Source: an uncultured Roseovarius sp. (GTDB taxonomy: Bacteria; Pseudomonadota; Alphaproteobacteria; Rhodobacterales; Rhodobacteraceae). Taken from it: 64,000 bases of DNA. The number at the start of each line of letters is the position of its first letter. The stretch's first letter is position 1. The stretch spans positions 507,001 through 571,000 of the forward strand of contig CANMOU010000002.1 in NCBI GenBank assembly GCA_947499555.1. The letters run 5' to 3'. This document shows positions 34,446 to 43,505 of this stretch, piece after piece. The notes beneath the pieces were generated by a model that made no database searches, was not told the origin of the DNA, and saw only the letters and a program-made list of their open reading frames with translations. The translations under genes and the position numbers were made by a program.

Positions 34446-35047
34446 AAACCTGTAGCACACGGCGCAGATCGCCGCCTAGACCAAGATTTTTGATCAAATT
34501 TAAGGTGGTAGAGTTTCAACACGTTATCACCTCTCGAAGAGATCAAGCACATGGGACGGCTAAGGGCAAAATCCAAGGTTGGCCTGTAATATCCGTTCGG
34601 AAAATAGACCTGGTTTTCGCTGGGCTTCGCAGGAGCTGAAAAATTGGCGGTCACATAGAATACCGACGCATTATTCGTCCGTTTCGACATCTGCGGCGCG
34701 GCATATACCTCATCAAACCATCCCTGGTCTCTCGCAGGGCGAGATCGCCCTATGCTCTTGAAAAAAATAGTTAAAAAGCGCGAGAAAGCTCCTGAGCTGC
34801 ACGAGATCACCGTCACTGTTTCGCTTCATTTGATCGATGGCCCGCAAAGTATCCAGCCATCAATAATCCCGACGAAATGCATGGTTTCCTTCCGCATCAG
34901 AATGCGATCAGTGACCCCGGGCTCGACCTAAGCGTCTGCCTTCAGAATGAAGCAGAATTTATCTGGAAAAGACGCCGCGCCACCATATCGGCCGTCTTTG
35001 TTCGGCTTTTGCTTGGCCAAATTTGATCGCGCGATCAATCCTACAGC

Positions 35048-35077
35048 TTGACTCGATAGTTTTTCACTGAATAACTT
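35048..35077 (+). promoter_or_regulatory. Candidate promoter of the ABC importer operon
   Basis: TTGACT (35048-35053) followed after 17-18 bases by ATAACTT resembles a housekeeping sigma promoter, about 110 bases upstream of the binding-protein start. The -10 element is weak. Confidence 0.35.
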
Positions 35078-35183
35078 TTTCCGAACGTTCAAATAAAACA
35101 TCACTCTACGAGGGGCTGCACCGAAAACTCCGGTGACAAATCTCAAAAATTGAACGTCGCACTAGGGAGAGGATTTCTGGATC

Positions 35184-36293
35184 ATGACACTCACAAGTAG
35201 ACTAAAGGCACTGACGTGCACCGTTGCCGTTGGCGTTCTAATGGCGGGCGCAGCAACGGCTGAAGAGCGCGTATTGAAAGTGACAAACTGGGCCGAATAT
35301 ATCGCCGAAGACACAATCGAAAACTTCGAAAAAGAATACGGCATTAAAGTCATCTACGACACCTATGACTCCGCTGAAGCTGTAGATGCGAAACTGCTTG
35401 CCGGGAACAGCGGTTATGACGTGGTCAGCCATGCCAGCAGTGACGTTGCGCGGTTGATCAAAGCGGGCATCATCGCGCCGTTGGATAAATCCAAGCTGGA
35501 CAATATGCAGAATATCGACTCTGCAATCCTGGCGCAGCTCGATTCAGAGTGGGATCCGGGCAACCAGCATATCGTGCCATATATGTGGGGCACGCACGGC
35601 GTAACCTATAATGAAGAGTTGGTCCTTGAAACATATCCCGATGCACCAATCGGGTCGATGGACCTGATCTTCAATCCAGAGCATCTGGAAAAAGTCGCAT
35701 CCTGTGGCGTTTCGTTCCTGGATTCTCCTGGTGACATCATCCCGATGGCGCTTGCCTATCTCGGTCTGGACCCCAACTCGACAAATCCCGAAGATTATGA
35801 TGCCGTCGGCGAAATGCTGGCGCAAATCCGACCTCACATCAAAACCTTCGATAACTACGCATATCAGCGTATGCCACAGCGCGAATTCTGCATCTCAACA
35901 ACGTGGGGTCCCGATGGGCTTTTGGCCATGTCCGGTGCTGCAGAGGCGGACACAGGCGTGGTGCTCGATTTCTTCCTTCCTGCAGGCCAAGGCGCGGCCC
36001 AGCTCTGGGTTGACGGTTGGGTGATCCCAGCTGATGCAGAAAACAAAGAAGATGCGCACCTTTTCCTGAATTATATGATGCGGCCAGAAGTGGGCGCGGC
36101 AGACAGTAACTTCACCTGGTACGCCACAGCAAACAAAGCCGGGAAAGACCTCGTTGACGAAGAGGTCACTTCTAGTCCTGCAGCCTTCCCGACGTCTGAT
36201 CAGGTGGCGAAGATGTATACGACGAAGGTTCTTCCGCCCAAGGTCGAGCGTTTGCAGACACGCACCTGGACCAATTTTAAAGCGGGCAACTGA
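35184..36293 (+). CDS. Polyamine-type ABC transporter substrate-binding protein
   Basis: 369 residues. Signal peptide about 1-26 (VAVGVLMAGAATA). The mature protein follows the PotD/PotF pattern: VLKVTNWAEYIAEDTIENFEK, YDTYDSAEAVDAKLL, YDVVSHAS, PYMWGTHGVTYN and the C-terminal LFLNYMMRPEV. The WGT and acidic residues resemble putrescine-type binders, but the neighbouring demethylation genes argue for a methylated amine or betaine as ligand. First gene of an importer operon with ATPase, two permeases and a TetR regulator, divergent from the flavoenzyme string. Confidence 0.9.
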   Translation: MTLTSRLKALTCTVAVGVLMAGAATAEERVLKVTNWAEYIAEDTIENFEKEYGIKVIYDTYDSAEAVDAKLLAGNSGYDVVSHASSDVARLIKAGIIAPLDKSKLDNMQNIDSAILAQLDSEWDPGNQHIVPYMWGTHGVTYNEELVLETYPDAPIGSMDLIFNPEHLEKVASCGVSFLDSPGDIIPMALAYLGLDPNSTNPEDYDAVGEMLAQIRPHIKTFDNYAYQRMPQREFCISTTWGPDGLLAMSGAAEADTGVVLDFFLPAGQGAAQLWVDGWVIPADAENKEDAHLFLNYMMRPEVGAADSNFTWYATANKAGKDLVDEEVTSSPAAFPTSDQVAKMYTTKVLPPKVERLQTRTWTNFKAGN

Positions 36294-36380
36294 TCGCTTT
36301 TGATATCGGCGGCGGCGCGATCATCTGTGCCGCCGTCCAAGCTCGAAAAATCCGAGTGTGTTTTGACAGGGGGACTGTCC

Positions 36381-37505
36381 GTGACTGACGCGCCGTGGCT
36401 TGACCATGAGAACAACACACCATTGGTCCAGATAAGAGGCCTTACCAAAAAATTCGGCGAGGTCACAGCCGTCGACAATATTGACCTCGACATCTATCAA
36501 GGCGAATTGTTTTGCCTTTTGGGTGGATCTGGCTGCGGAAAATCGACGTTGCTGCGAATGCTTGCCGGCTTTGAGTTTCCAAATTCCGGAACGATAAGCA
36601 TTGGCGGCCAGGACATGTCGAACGTGTCGGCGTATGAGCGCCCCACCAACATGATGTTCCAAAGCTACGCGCTGTTTCCGCACATGACGGTGGCAAAGAA
36701 TATCGCCTTCGGCCTTCAGCAGGACAGGGTTCCAAAAGGTGAAATCGAAGATCGCGTGGATGAAATCCTAAAGCTCGTCGAGCTTCAGGATTATAAGAAA
36801 CGCAAACCCCAACAGCTCTCCGGCGGTCAGAGACAACGGGTTGCCCTTGCCCGCGCGCTTGTGAAGAAGCCGCGCCTGCTTCTCCTTGATGAACCGCTTG
36901 CCGCGCTCGACAAGAAGCTGCGCAAACATACGCAGTTCGAACTGGCCAATATCCAGGAGCAGGTGGGGGTCACCTTTATCGTCGTGACCCACGACCAGGA
37001 AGAAGCCATGACACTTGCCTCTCGCATGGCCGTGATGGATGCAGGGCGCTTCATGCAAATCGGCACACCCACCGAGATCTATGAATTTCCTCAGACCAGA
37101 TTTGTCGCCGACTTCATCGGGTCGGCCAATATCTTTGAGGGGCGCGTTACTGAAGACAGTACCGATCATGTTCGCGTCGAAACAGATCTGGGTGAGATTT
37201 ACATCGACCACGGCCAATCCGTCACACAGGGCAGTCAGATTTGGGTTGGGCTCAGACCGGAAAAAATCCGGGTTAGTAAGTCGCCGCCCAAGAAACCAGG
37301 GCCGAACCAGACAAGTGGCGAAGTCGAGGAAATTGGATACCTGGGTGAGACCTCAATCTACAAGATCAAGTTGAAGTCAGGCAAGATCGTGGATGTTACT
37401 GCACCCAACCAGAGCCGCCCAACGATGAAAGGGCAAAAGATCACCTGGGAAGACACGGTATATCTGCAGTGGGAACCCTCTAGCGCTATGCTGCTCCACT
37501 CATGA
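36381..37505 (+). CDS. Polyamine-type ABC transporter ATP-binding protein (PotA/PotG family)
   Basis: 374 residues from a GTG at 36381, preceded by AGGGGGA at the right distance; the frame is open 27 codons upstream without support. Walker A is GGSGCGKST, the Q-loop MMFQSYALFP, the signature LSGGQRQRVALARAL, Walker B LLLLDEP followed by LAALDKKLR, and the H-loop VTHDQEE. A C-terminal TOBE domain (WVGLRPEKIRV) follows. It is a cytosolic ATPase of the importer; the stop overlaps the first permease start by four bases. Confidence 0.94.
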   Translation: MTDAPWLDHENNTPLVQIRGLTKKFGEVTAVDNIDLDIYQGELFCLLGGSGCGKSTLLRMLAGFEFPNSGTISIGGQDMSNVSAYERPTNMMFQSYALFPHMTVAKNIAFGLQQDRVPKGEIEDRVDEILKLVELQDYKKRKPQQLSGGQRQRVALARALVKKPRLLLLDEPLAALDKKLRKHTQFELANIQEQVGVTFIVVTHDQEEAMTLASRMAVMDAGRFMQIGTPTEIYEFPQTRFVADFIGSANIFEGRVTEDSTDHVRVETDLGEIYIDHGQSVTQGSQIWVGLRPEKIRVSKSPPKKPGPNQTSGEVEEIGYLGETSIYKIKLKSGKIVDVTAPNQSRPTMKGQKITWEDTVYLQWEPSSAMLLHS

Positions 37506-38464
37506 CAGACATACCCAATGCACCGGCCCAATCGGACGCGTCTCGTGATTTGAGTTTCTTTAAGTCACTCACCAAGAGCTTACAGAATAACTGGCGCAAG
37601 ATTGTCATTCTGATCCCGTTCGTTTGGCTCCTGCTGTTCTTTCTGTTCCCATTCTTCATCGTCGCGAAGATAAGCGTCGCCGAACTCGCCATTGCTAGTC
37701 CTCCATTCACAAAACTCATCGAATGGACCGACACTGGCATCATGAACATCAGGATTGTCTTTGACAATTTCATCTACATCCTGACAGACAGTCTTTACTT
37801 CGACACCTACGTTAACTCCCTTAGAATATCCGTCCTCTCAACGCTCCTATGCTTGTTATTCGGGTACCCAATTGCATATGGCATTGTACGTTCCGGGCCG
37901 GTTATGAAACCGCTGTTGCTCTTTGCTGTAATCCTGCCTTTCTGGACGTCTTTTTTGCTGCGGGTTTATGCATGGATGGGCCTCTTGGCCGATCAGGGCA
38001 CGATCAACAATTTGCTGATTTCGCTGGGAATTATCGACGAGCCAATCCGCATGCTTTACACCGAGTTCGCGGTCTTTGTCGGCATCGTTTACACCTACAT
38101 GCCCTTCATGATCTTGCCGCTTTACGCAAACATGGAGAAGCTTGATACGAGCCTCAATGAAGCAGCGGCAGACTTGGGATCACGGCCGACCAACACGTTT
38201 TTCAAAGTGACCCTCCCCCTTACGATACCGGGCATCGTCGCGGGTTCACTTCTGGTTTTCATCCCGGCAACCGGCGAATATGTCATTCCTGATCTTCTGG
38301 GCGGCGGCAACGTCCAGATGATTGGTCGTGTATTATTCAACGAATTCTCGCGCAACACCGATTGGCCAGTCGCGGCTGCGGTTGCGATCGTCTTGTTGTT
38401 CCTGCTCGTCGTGCCGATTCTTGTCTTCCAGTACTACCAGGGCAAAGAAGCAGAGGAGCGCTAA
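37502..38464 (+). CDS. Polyamine-type ABC transporter permease (PotB/PotH family)
   Basis: 320 residues with about six membrane helices and an N-terminal cytoplasmic tail of about 35. The EAA loop that docks the ATPase is LNEAAADLGSRPTNTFFKVTLPLTIPG. It has the typical PotB/H phrases LPFWTSFLLRVYAWMGLL and FIPATGEYVIPDLLGG. Starts inside the ATPase gene stop (ATGA), so stoichiometric translation is likely. Confidence 0.94.
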   Translation: MTDIPNAPAQSDASRDLSFFKSLTKSLQNNWRKIVILIPFVWLLLFFLFPFFIVAKISVAELAIASPPFTKLIEWTDTGIMNIRIVFDNFIYILTDSLYFDTYVNSLRISVLSTLLCLLFGYPIAYGIVRSGPVMKPLLLFAVILPFWTSFLLRVYAWMGLLADQGTINNLLISLGIIDEPIRMLYTEFAVFVGIVYTYMPFMILPLYANMEKLDTSLNEAAADLGSRPTNTFFKVTLPLTIPGIVAGSLLVFIPATGEYVIPDLLGGGNVQMIGRVLFNEFSRNTDWPVAAAVAIVLLFLLVVPILVFQYYQGKEAEER

Positions 38465-38466
38465 AG

Positions 38467-39306
38467 ATGTATCACAAGCGATCCCGCTTTCTGACGATCA
38501 TGCTTTGCCTCGGCTTGGCGTTTTTCTACATTCCGCTTCTCCTTCTGGTCATCTACTCCTTCAACCACTCCAAGCTCGTGCCGGTCTGGGGCGGGTGGTC
38601 GCTGCGGTGGTACAAGGTCTTGTTTGAGTCACCAGATGTTTGGAACGCCGTCGCGCTGAGCCTGCGAATTGCCTTCGTCAATGCCACCTTCGCAACAATG
38701 CTTGGAACACTTGCTGCCCTTGCCATGGTTCGATTTGGCAGGTTCAAAGGACGAACACTGTTTGGCGGCATGCTGGTTGCGCCATTGGTCATGCCAGAGG
38801 TCATCACCGGGCTATCGCTGCTTGTTTTCTTCATTTCGCTACAGGAAGTGATCGGTTGGCCCGCCGAACGCGGATTCACGACGATAACGATTGCGCACAT
38901 CACATTCTCGATGGCCTTTGTCGCCGTCACGGTGCAGGCCCGCCTCACAGGAATGGGCCAAGATCTTGAGGAAGCTGCTGCGGATCTTGGTGCAAAACCC
39001 TTCAAGGTTTTGACCGCAATCACCATTCCGCGCCTTGCTCCGGCGCTGGTTTCGAGTTGGCTTTTGGCATTTACGCTTTCTCTGGACGATCTTGTCATTG
39101 CAAGCTTTGTGACAGGGCCCGGTGCAAATACGCTCCCGATACTGATCTTCTCGCGCATTCGTCTTGGGCTACGCCCTGATATCAATGCTCTGGCGACAAT
39201 AATCATCCTTGTCGTAGCTCTGTGCGTGGCCATAGTGGCCCTTATCATGTACCGGCAACACAAGCGCGATCTTCTGGATCAGCAGTTGGCCGAACGAGCG
39301 GAGTGA
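38467..39306 (+). CDS. Polyamine-type ABC transporter permease (PotC/PotI family)
   Basis: 279 residues from MYHKRSRFLTIMLCLGL, two bases after the preceding stop; the frame extends further upstream but lies inside the other permease gene. Six helices, with FFYIPLLLLVIYSFNHSKLVPVWGGWS at the start, the EAA loop LEEAAADLGAKPFKVLTAITIP, and FTLSLDDLVIASFVTGPG, all characteristic of PotC/PotI. Its stop overlaps the TetR start by one base (TGATG), so the regulator is part of the operon. Confidence 0.94.
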   Translation: MYHKRSRFLTIMLCLGLAFFYIPLLLLVIYSFNHSKLVPVWGGWSLRWYKVLFESPDVWNAVALSLRIAFVNATFATMLGTLAALAMVRFGRFKGRTLFGGMLVAPLVMPEVITGLSLLVFFISLQEVIGWPAERGFTTITIAHITFSMAFVAVTVQARLTGMGQDLEEAAADLGAKPFKVLTAITIPRLAPALVSSWLLAFTLSLDDLVIASFVTGPGANTLPILIFSRIRLGLRPDINALATIIILVVALCVAIVALIMYRQHKRDLLDQQLAERAE

Positions 39307-39953
39307 TGGCAGCCGAGTCTCGACCAAAAGAAACCAATAAACGGGTCGAGTCCCGAAATATGCGACGAATGCAGCTTATTCATGCCGCCATGGATTCTAT
39401 TTCAAAACGTGGTTTCACCGATACGACTTTGCGCCACGTGACCGAAAAAGCGAAGGTTTCACATGGGGTCGTGAACTACCATTTTGAAAGCAAGGAAGCG
39501 CTCTATGATGCGACACTGGGCTATCTTTCGAAAGAGCATTTCGATCTCTGGACCAAATACGTAAACGAGGCAGGTCCAGATCCCGCGCGACAACTGGTTG
39601 CGTTCTTTCGTGCCGATTTTGACAAGAAGATTTGCACGCATAAGAAGCTCGCCGTTTGGTTCGCCTTTTGGGGGCAGGCCAAGTATCGACCGAATTATCT
39701 TAAGATTCACAACCAATATGACAATCAGCGGCATGACGAAATCATGCGCATCTGTACCGATCTTGGAAAAGACGGAAACTACGACAACTTTGACCCGGCC
39801 AGAACCACACGTCTGGTGGAAGCGATAACCGACGGGGCCTGGCTTAATCTTTTGCTCTATCCAAAAGAAACAGACGCGGACTCCTGCTACAAAGATAGCC
39901 TTCACGCGTTGGAATTACTGTTTCCCAGACACTTTCCAATTCAAGAGACGTGA
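39306..39953 (+). CDS. TetR-family regulator (BetI-like)
   Basis: 215 residues. The DNA-binding domain is RRMQLIHAAMDSISKRGFTDTTLRHVTEKAKVSHGVVNYHFESKEAL (helix-turn-helix about residues 38-58), very like BetI, the choline/betaine repressor. The ligand domain is helical with VWFAFWGQAKYRPNYLKI, again BetI-like. It is the last gene of the importer operon, coupled to the permease. The BetI-like inverted repeat at 34426-34445 in front of the flavoenzyme is a likely target, so it may repress methylamine/betaine degradation until substrate is present. Confidence 0.9.
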   Translation: MAAESRPKETNKRVESRNMRRMQLIHAAMDSISKRGFTDTTLRHVTEKAKVSHGVVNYHFESKEALYDATLGYLSKEHFDLWTKYVNEAGPDPARQLVAFFRADFDKKICTHKKLAVWFAFWGQAKYRPNYLKIHNQYDNQRHDEIMRICTDLGKDGNYDNFDPARTTRLVEAITDGAWLNLLLYPKETDADSCYKDSLHALELLFPRHFPIQET

Positions 39954-39965
39954 CAACAATCGTCG

Positions 39966-40595
39966 TCACGCGGTCGGAAAGGCGTCTTCAGCCCGATAGG
40001 AGTTGAAGCTCGTCAGGAACTGGGCGTTACATTCATCTTGCCACTTGGTGTTGGGTTGCACGGCAGTGACAACGGGAAACTCCTCGCGGAGCTTCGATGC
40101 GCGAGGCGTATCTTCCATTGCAATCGCGACGAGCCCTGTCACGGTACCCTTCTGACGACGGACGAGATCAATCGCGCCACCCATTGTGCCACCCGTCTCA
40201 ATCCACTGATCCACAAGCAAGACACGCGTGCCTTCGACAAATGCAGGCAACCGCATCTCCATGTCCTGTGTCCGTCCTGAGTAATTAGTGAAGCTTACCT
40301 TGTCCGTGTCCACGCAAAGCTTCCCGGCTTTTCGAATGGGCAAGAAGCCAACATCCCTGCGCGCAGCAAGCGCTGCACCAAGAACGAAGCCCATTGCATC
40401 CAGCCCCGCCACGACGTCACATTCGATACTTTCCAGGTCAGTCAGTAAATCATGCAGCAGATCCTGAAATGCGTTCTGATTGATGTAGATCGATGTCGGA
40501 TCCAACCATGCAAACTTGGGGCCCTTGGTATTGGGTGACATCAGATTGAGGTACCACCGATCATGGCGCGGGCCCTTGTCGCGTGTGTTTGCCAT
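39966..40595 (-). CDS. Phosphoribosyltransferase-family protein (APRT-like)
   Basis: 209 residues from an ATG preceded by AGGGA. The PRPP-binding motif is VLLVDQWIETGGTMGGAIDLV (about 125-145): hydrophobic strand, acidic pair region, then TGGT. VAGLDAMGFVLGAALAARRDVGFLPIRKAGKL matches the adenine-phosphoribosyltransferase group. It has two departures: VDQWIE where APRT has VDD, so the second acidic residue is not where expected. It may salvage a purine or purine-like base. It follows the BtpA-like gene by nine bases, on the strand opposite to the neighbouring importer operon. Confidence 0.82.
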   Translation of the reverse strand: MANTRDKGPRHDRWYLNLMSPNTKGPKFAWLDPTSIYINQNAFQDLLHDLLTDLESIECDVVAGLDAMGFVLGAALAARRDVGFLPIRKAGKLCVDTDKVSFTNYSGRTQDMEMRLPAFVEGTRVLLVDQWIETGGTMGGAIDLVRRQKGTVTGLVAIAMEDTPRASKLREEFPVVTAVQPNTKWQDECNAQFLTSFNSYRAEDAFPTA

Positions 40596-40604
40596 ATGTC
40601 TTCC

Positions 40605-41336
40605 CTAGCTTTCCAATGTCCTTGTCACGTCCAGCAGTCTGCGAAGCCGTTCGGGATCAATATCGTAGAAATTGCCTTCGTAGTTGATCCCGGTCGCCAC
40701 CATAAAGCAATCGACATCTCTGTAGCGACTGGCGTTGTCCGGTGTGATCCCGGACGCAAGCGCGAGCGGTTTGTCTCCAATGGCCTTGCGGAAGGTTGCG
40801 ATCTTGCTGTCATCGGCTTCGATGCCAGTCGCCACGCCCGAGGTTGTCACGACATCCATCCAATCACAGGCAAACCGCGCGGCTTTTCCATATTCGGCGG
40901 GCGCGACCGGGCGCTGTTTCTTGAAGGCGGTTCCGCCAAAATAAACGCCGCTCCAGCCAGCTCTGGCTGCGGCGATCGTTTTCGCTTCTGTTTGTATTGC
41001 GACACGCTCATCAATCCGTGCATCATCTGCCCAATACGCATCAATTCGGACACCTTCCGCTTCAAGATTGGCAAGGATGGGGAAGGCTTTTTGACCTGTC
41101 ACGCCCAGAAAATTTACACCACACCAAAGTTCCGCTCGAGCGGCTCTAACGTCGAGCAGAATTGGTAGAAATTCTTCGACGTCAAAATCATGATTGATCA
41201 GAAAACAGCCCGGCGCACCAGCGGCAGTCAAAACATCGATGTTCCGCAAAGTCCGGTCCGTTTCAAGCACGTGGATGACCGGCAAGACAACCGGACCACG
41301 CGTGGCGAAGGTTCTTCGAAATTCAATTCTGTCCAT
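40605..41336 (-). CDS. BtpA/SgcQ-like TIM-barrel protein
   Basis: About 243 residues from MDRIEFRRTFATRG; an ATG at 41348 or further upstream is possible, none with a good ribosome site. It resembles the BtpA/SgcQ family in its N-terminal VVLPVIHVLE and C-terminal IGDKPLALASGITPDNASRYRDVDCFMVATGINYEGNFYDID, the phosphate-binding end of a TIM barrel. Members include BtpA (photosystem I accumulation in cyanobacteria) and SgcQ (sugar cluster in E. coli); the reaction is unknown, though nucleoside or base chemistry is suspected. Pairs with the phosphoribosyltransferase gene; divergent from the second importer operon. Confidence 0.72.
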   Translation of the reverse strand: MDRIEFRRTFATRGPVVLPVIHVLETDRTLRNIDVLTAAGAPGCFLINHDFDVEEFLPILLDVRAARAELWCGVNFLGVTGQKAFPILANLEAEGVRIDAYWADDARIDERVAIQTEAKTIAAARAGWSGVYFGGTAFKKQRPVAPAEYGKAARFACDWMDVVTTSGVATGIEADDSKIATFRKAIGDKPLALASGITPDNASRYRDVDCFMVATGINYEGNFYDIDPERLRRLLDVTRTLES

Positions 41337-41491
41337 AGATTGAACCATATGAATAAAGATTGTGCATCCCACGGCTTTTTGGCGCAGACTTAATCCCAGG
41401 TCCGGGAATCGGATGCACCGATGAGTCCCTCGATATCTATATCGAAGGTGGCGAAACAACCAAATGAGACTGTTAACAGGAGAGTGTGGGG

Positions 41492-42622
41492 ATGTCGAAG
41501 AACGGCAAATTTATTCAAACCAAACGGACGTTTCTCAAGACGGGCCTGGCGTCGGTGGCGCTATCGGCACCATTTGTGAATCGCGCATGGGCGGAAACAA
41601 CCGAACTAACAATGCTGGGGTGGTATGGCACTGCCGAGCCGGACATGGTCGGCGCCTTTGAAGAGGCGAATAACGTCAAGTTCGTGCCTAAATATTATGC
41701 AGGCGGCGACAACATGCTAGCCGCGCTGGCACAGAACCCACCGGGAACATTCGACATCATTCATACTGATGCGGAATATGCGAAAATTCTCGTGGCCAAC
41801 GATCTGGTTATGCAGCTCGATCCAAACGACTATCCAATGGACGACCTGCTACACGACGATTTCAAATCCTTCTCTGGCCATTGGGACAGCAATGGCAACC
41901 TCTATTCACTCATTAGCCGCTTCGGGCATCTGGGCGTGTCCTACAACAAAGATGTCCTGAGCGCTGAAGAGGCTTCCACATACGATATCTTCTGGGACGA
42001 GCGCCTGACGGGCAAGGTTGGTCATTTTGATTGGCACCTTCCTTCGCTGGGTCAAATGAGCCTTCTTGTTGGCAATGAAAGCCCATTCGATATTGATGAT
42101 GCAGGATGGCAGGCGGTGCAGGAGAAAACTCTTTCGCTCAAGCCACAGGTCGGCGGCTACTTTGATTTCGGCGGTACATTCTCGGGCCTGAAGAATGCCG
42201 AGATGTTGGCAATGGTCGGCATCGGCGACTGGGTCACCGGTATTCTCGAACGCGATGGCGCGCCTGTCTCATCGGTGGTCCCGAAAGAGGGCGGCATCCA
42301 GTGGACGGAAAGCTACTCTATCGCAAAAACGTCCGAAAAAACCGATCTGGCGCTGAAATATCTGGCTTACACGATGTCGCCCGAAGGACAGGTGAAGACC
42401 GCACAAATGCTGGGCTACCCCGGTCATGCTGTTACGAAAGCGGGTCGCGCGATGCTCAATGAGGTTGATCCCGCCGAAGCACAGCGCTCTCATCAGGTAG
42501 ATGGTGACGCACAAGACCCGATCACGCTAATCAACGAAGGCCGGATCAGCTATCGGGATATTCCAGTGCAACAATCACTCGAAGACTGGAACGACTTCTG
42601 GTCGGAATACAAGAACGCCTGA
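41492..42622 (+). CDS. ABC transporter substrate-binding protein (polyamine-type class), Tat-like signal
   Basis: 376 residues from MSKNGKFIQTKRTFLKTG; AGGAGAG seven bases upstream supports this ATG over the GTG two codons earlier. The N-terminus is a Tat-like signal with Lys-Arg instead of twin Arg (TKRTFLKTGLASVALSAPF), ending near NRAWA. The mature part is of the PotD/extracellular-binding family 1 type (LTMLGWYGTAEPDMVGAFEE, FDIIHTDAEYAKIL, FGHLGVSYNKDV). Ligand unknown; downstream enzymes suggest a small N-heterocycle. First gene of an apparently seven-gene operon. Confidence 0.87.
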   Translation: MSKNGKFIQTKRTFLKTGLASVALSAPFVNRAWAETTELTMLGWYGTAEPDMVGAFEEANNVKFVPKYYAGGDNMLAALAQNPPGTFDIIHTDAEYAKILVANDLVMQLDPNDYPMDDLLHDDFKSFSGHWDSNGNLYSLISRFGHLGVSYNKDVLSAEEASTYDIFWDERLTGKVGHFDWHLPSLGQMSLLVGNESPFDIDDAGWQAVQEKTLSLKPQVGGYFDFGGTFSGLKNAEMLAMVGIGDWVTGILERDGAPVSSVVPKEGGIQWTESYSIAKTSEKTDLALKYLAYTMSPEGQVKTAQMLGYPGHAVTKAGRAMLNEVDPAEAQRSHQVDGDAQDPITLINEGRISYRDIPVQQSLEDWNDFWSEYKNA

Positions 42623-42656
42623 GCGTGACGTCTTTTAATACCTCGGTGCGGCGCTG

Positions 42657-43505
42657 ATGAAGCGCCGCCTCAACACCTACGCGTTGACCTTCCGTCTGCC
42701 GATCATTGCCTGGCAGACCCTGTTTTTTGTCGGCCCTCTGGTTTTTGTGATCGCCATGTCATTCTTTGTGGTGCGCAATTTCCAGATGGTGGAGACTTTT
42801 GAATTCACAAGCTGGGAAAAAATGGTCACGCGCGATTATGTCTGGTCGAGCTATCGCTACACCATTCTGATGGCGGCCCTGGCTGCGGGCCTGGCCTCTT
42901 TGCTGGCGTTTCCAGCGGCCTGGTATCTGGCCTTTCGCTGTCAGCCACGCACACGTCAATTCGCCATTCTGCTGCTGATCATTCCGTTTTTCACCAGCTA
43001 TCTGGTGCGGACATTTTCCTGGTACACGATCCTGGCGGAATCCGGTGTCCTGAATGGGGCTTTTGGGTTGATCGGTCTGGGTCCTTATACGCTGTTGAAC
43101 ACTCCTGTCGGGACGCTGGTGGGGTACCTTACCTTGATCCTGCCGCTGGTGCTGATCCTGCAAACAGTGACCATGGCCAATATTGACGACCGCCTTATTC
43201 AGGCCGCGCGCAACCTGGGCTGTTCGCCCGCGCGGGTGATCCGCACAGTCATCCTGCCTGCGGGCAAAACCGGGTTTGTGATTGCAGCACTTTTCGCCTT
43301 TATCCTGTCCTTTGGCGATTTTGTGGCACCGTTCTATCTGGGCGGCTCAAACCCTCCGACTCTGCCCATCCTGATCATCGACACAACCAAGGCCGGTCAG
43401 CAATGGCCACGCGCCGCCGTCGTGGCCGTGATGATGATGCTGACGCTCTTTACCATCGCCTTTACCGCGATCATGTATGCCTATCGCAAGAGGGCCAGCC
43501 GATGA
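42657..43505 (+). CDS. ABC transporter permease (PotB/PotH-like), second importer
   Basis: 282 residues with six membrane helices. Typical phrases are LIIPFFTSYLVRTFSWYTIL, and the EAA loop LIQAARNLGCSPARVIRTVILPAG; FGDFVAPFYLGGS closes the family pattern. It follows the binding protein by 34 bp and overlaps the second permease by four bases (ATGA). The two permeases and ATPase of this operon are visibly higher in GC at third positions than the potABC-like set to the left, a sign of separate histories. Confidence 0.93.
   Translation: MKRRLNTYALTFRLPIIAWQTLFFVGPLVFVIAMSFFVVRNFQMVETFEFTSWEKMVTRDYVWSSYRYTILMAALAAGLASLLAFPAAWYLAFRCQPRTRQFAILLLIIPFFTSYLVRTFSWYTILAESGVLNGAFGLIGLGPYTLLNTPVGTLVGYLTLILPLVLILQTVTMANIDDRLIQAARNLGCSPARVIRTVILPAGKTGFVIAALFAFILSFGDFVAPFYLGGSNPPTLPILIIDTTKAGQQWPRAAVVAVMMMLTLFTIAFTAIMYAYRKRASR

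Larger units (their letters stand above)
34385..35183. other. Long divergent control region between the flavoenzyme and ABC operons
   Basis: About 800 bp without a convincing gene. Two minus-strand frames (34442-34816 and 34928-35146) lack family features and good ribosome sites. The region holds an inverted-repeat operator at 34426-34445 and a promoter-like pair near 35048-35077. The size is large for this compact window and might hide a small RNA or a decayed gene. Confidence 0.5.

Noticed and set aside
34442-34816. 124-codon minus-strand frame in the flavoenzyme-importer gap
   Set aside because: No ribosome site, no recognisable motif, composition unlike neighbouring genes; left as intergenic.
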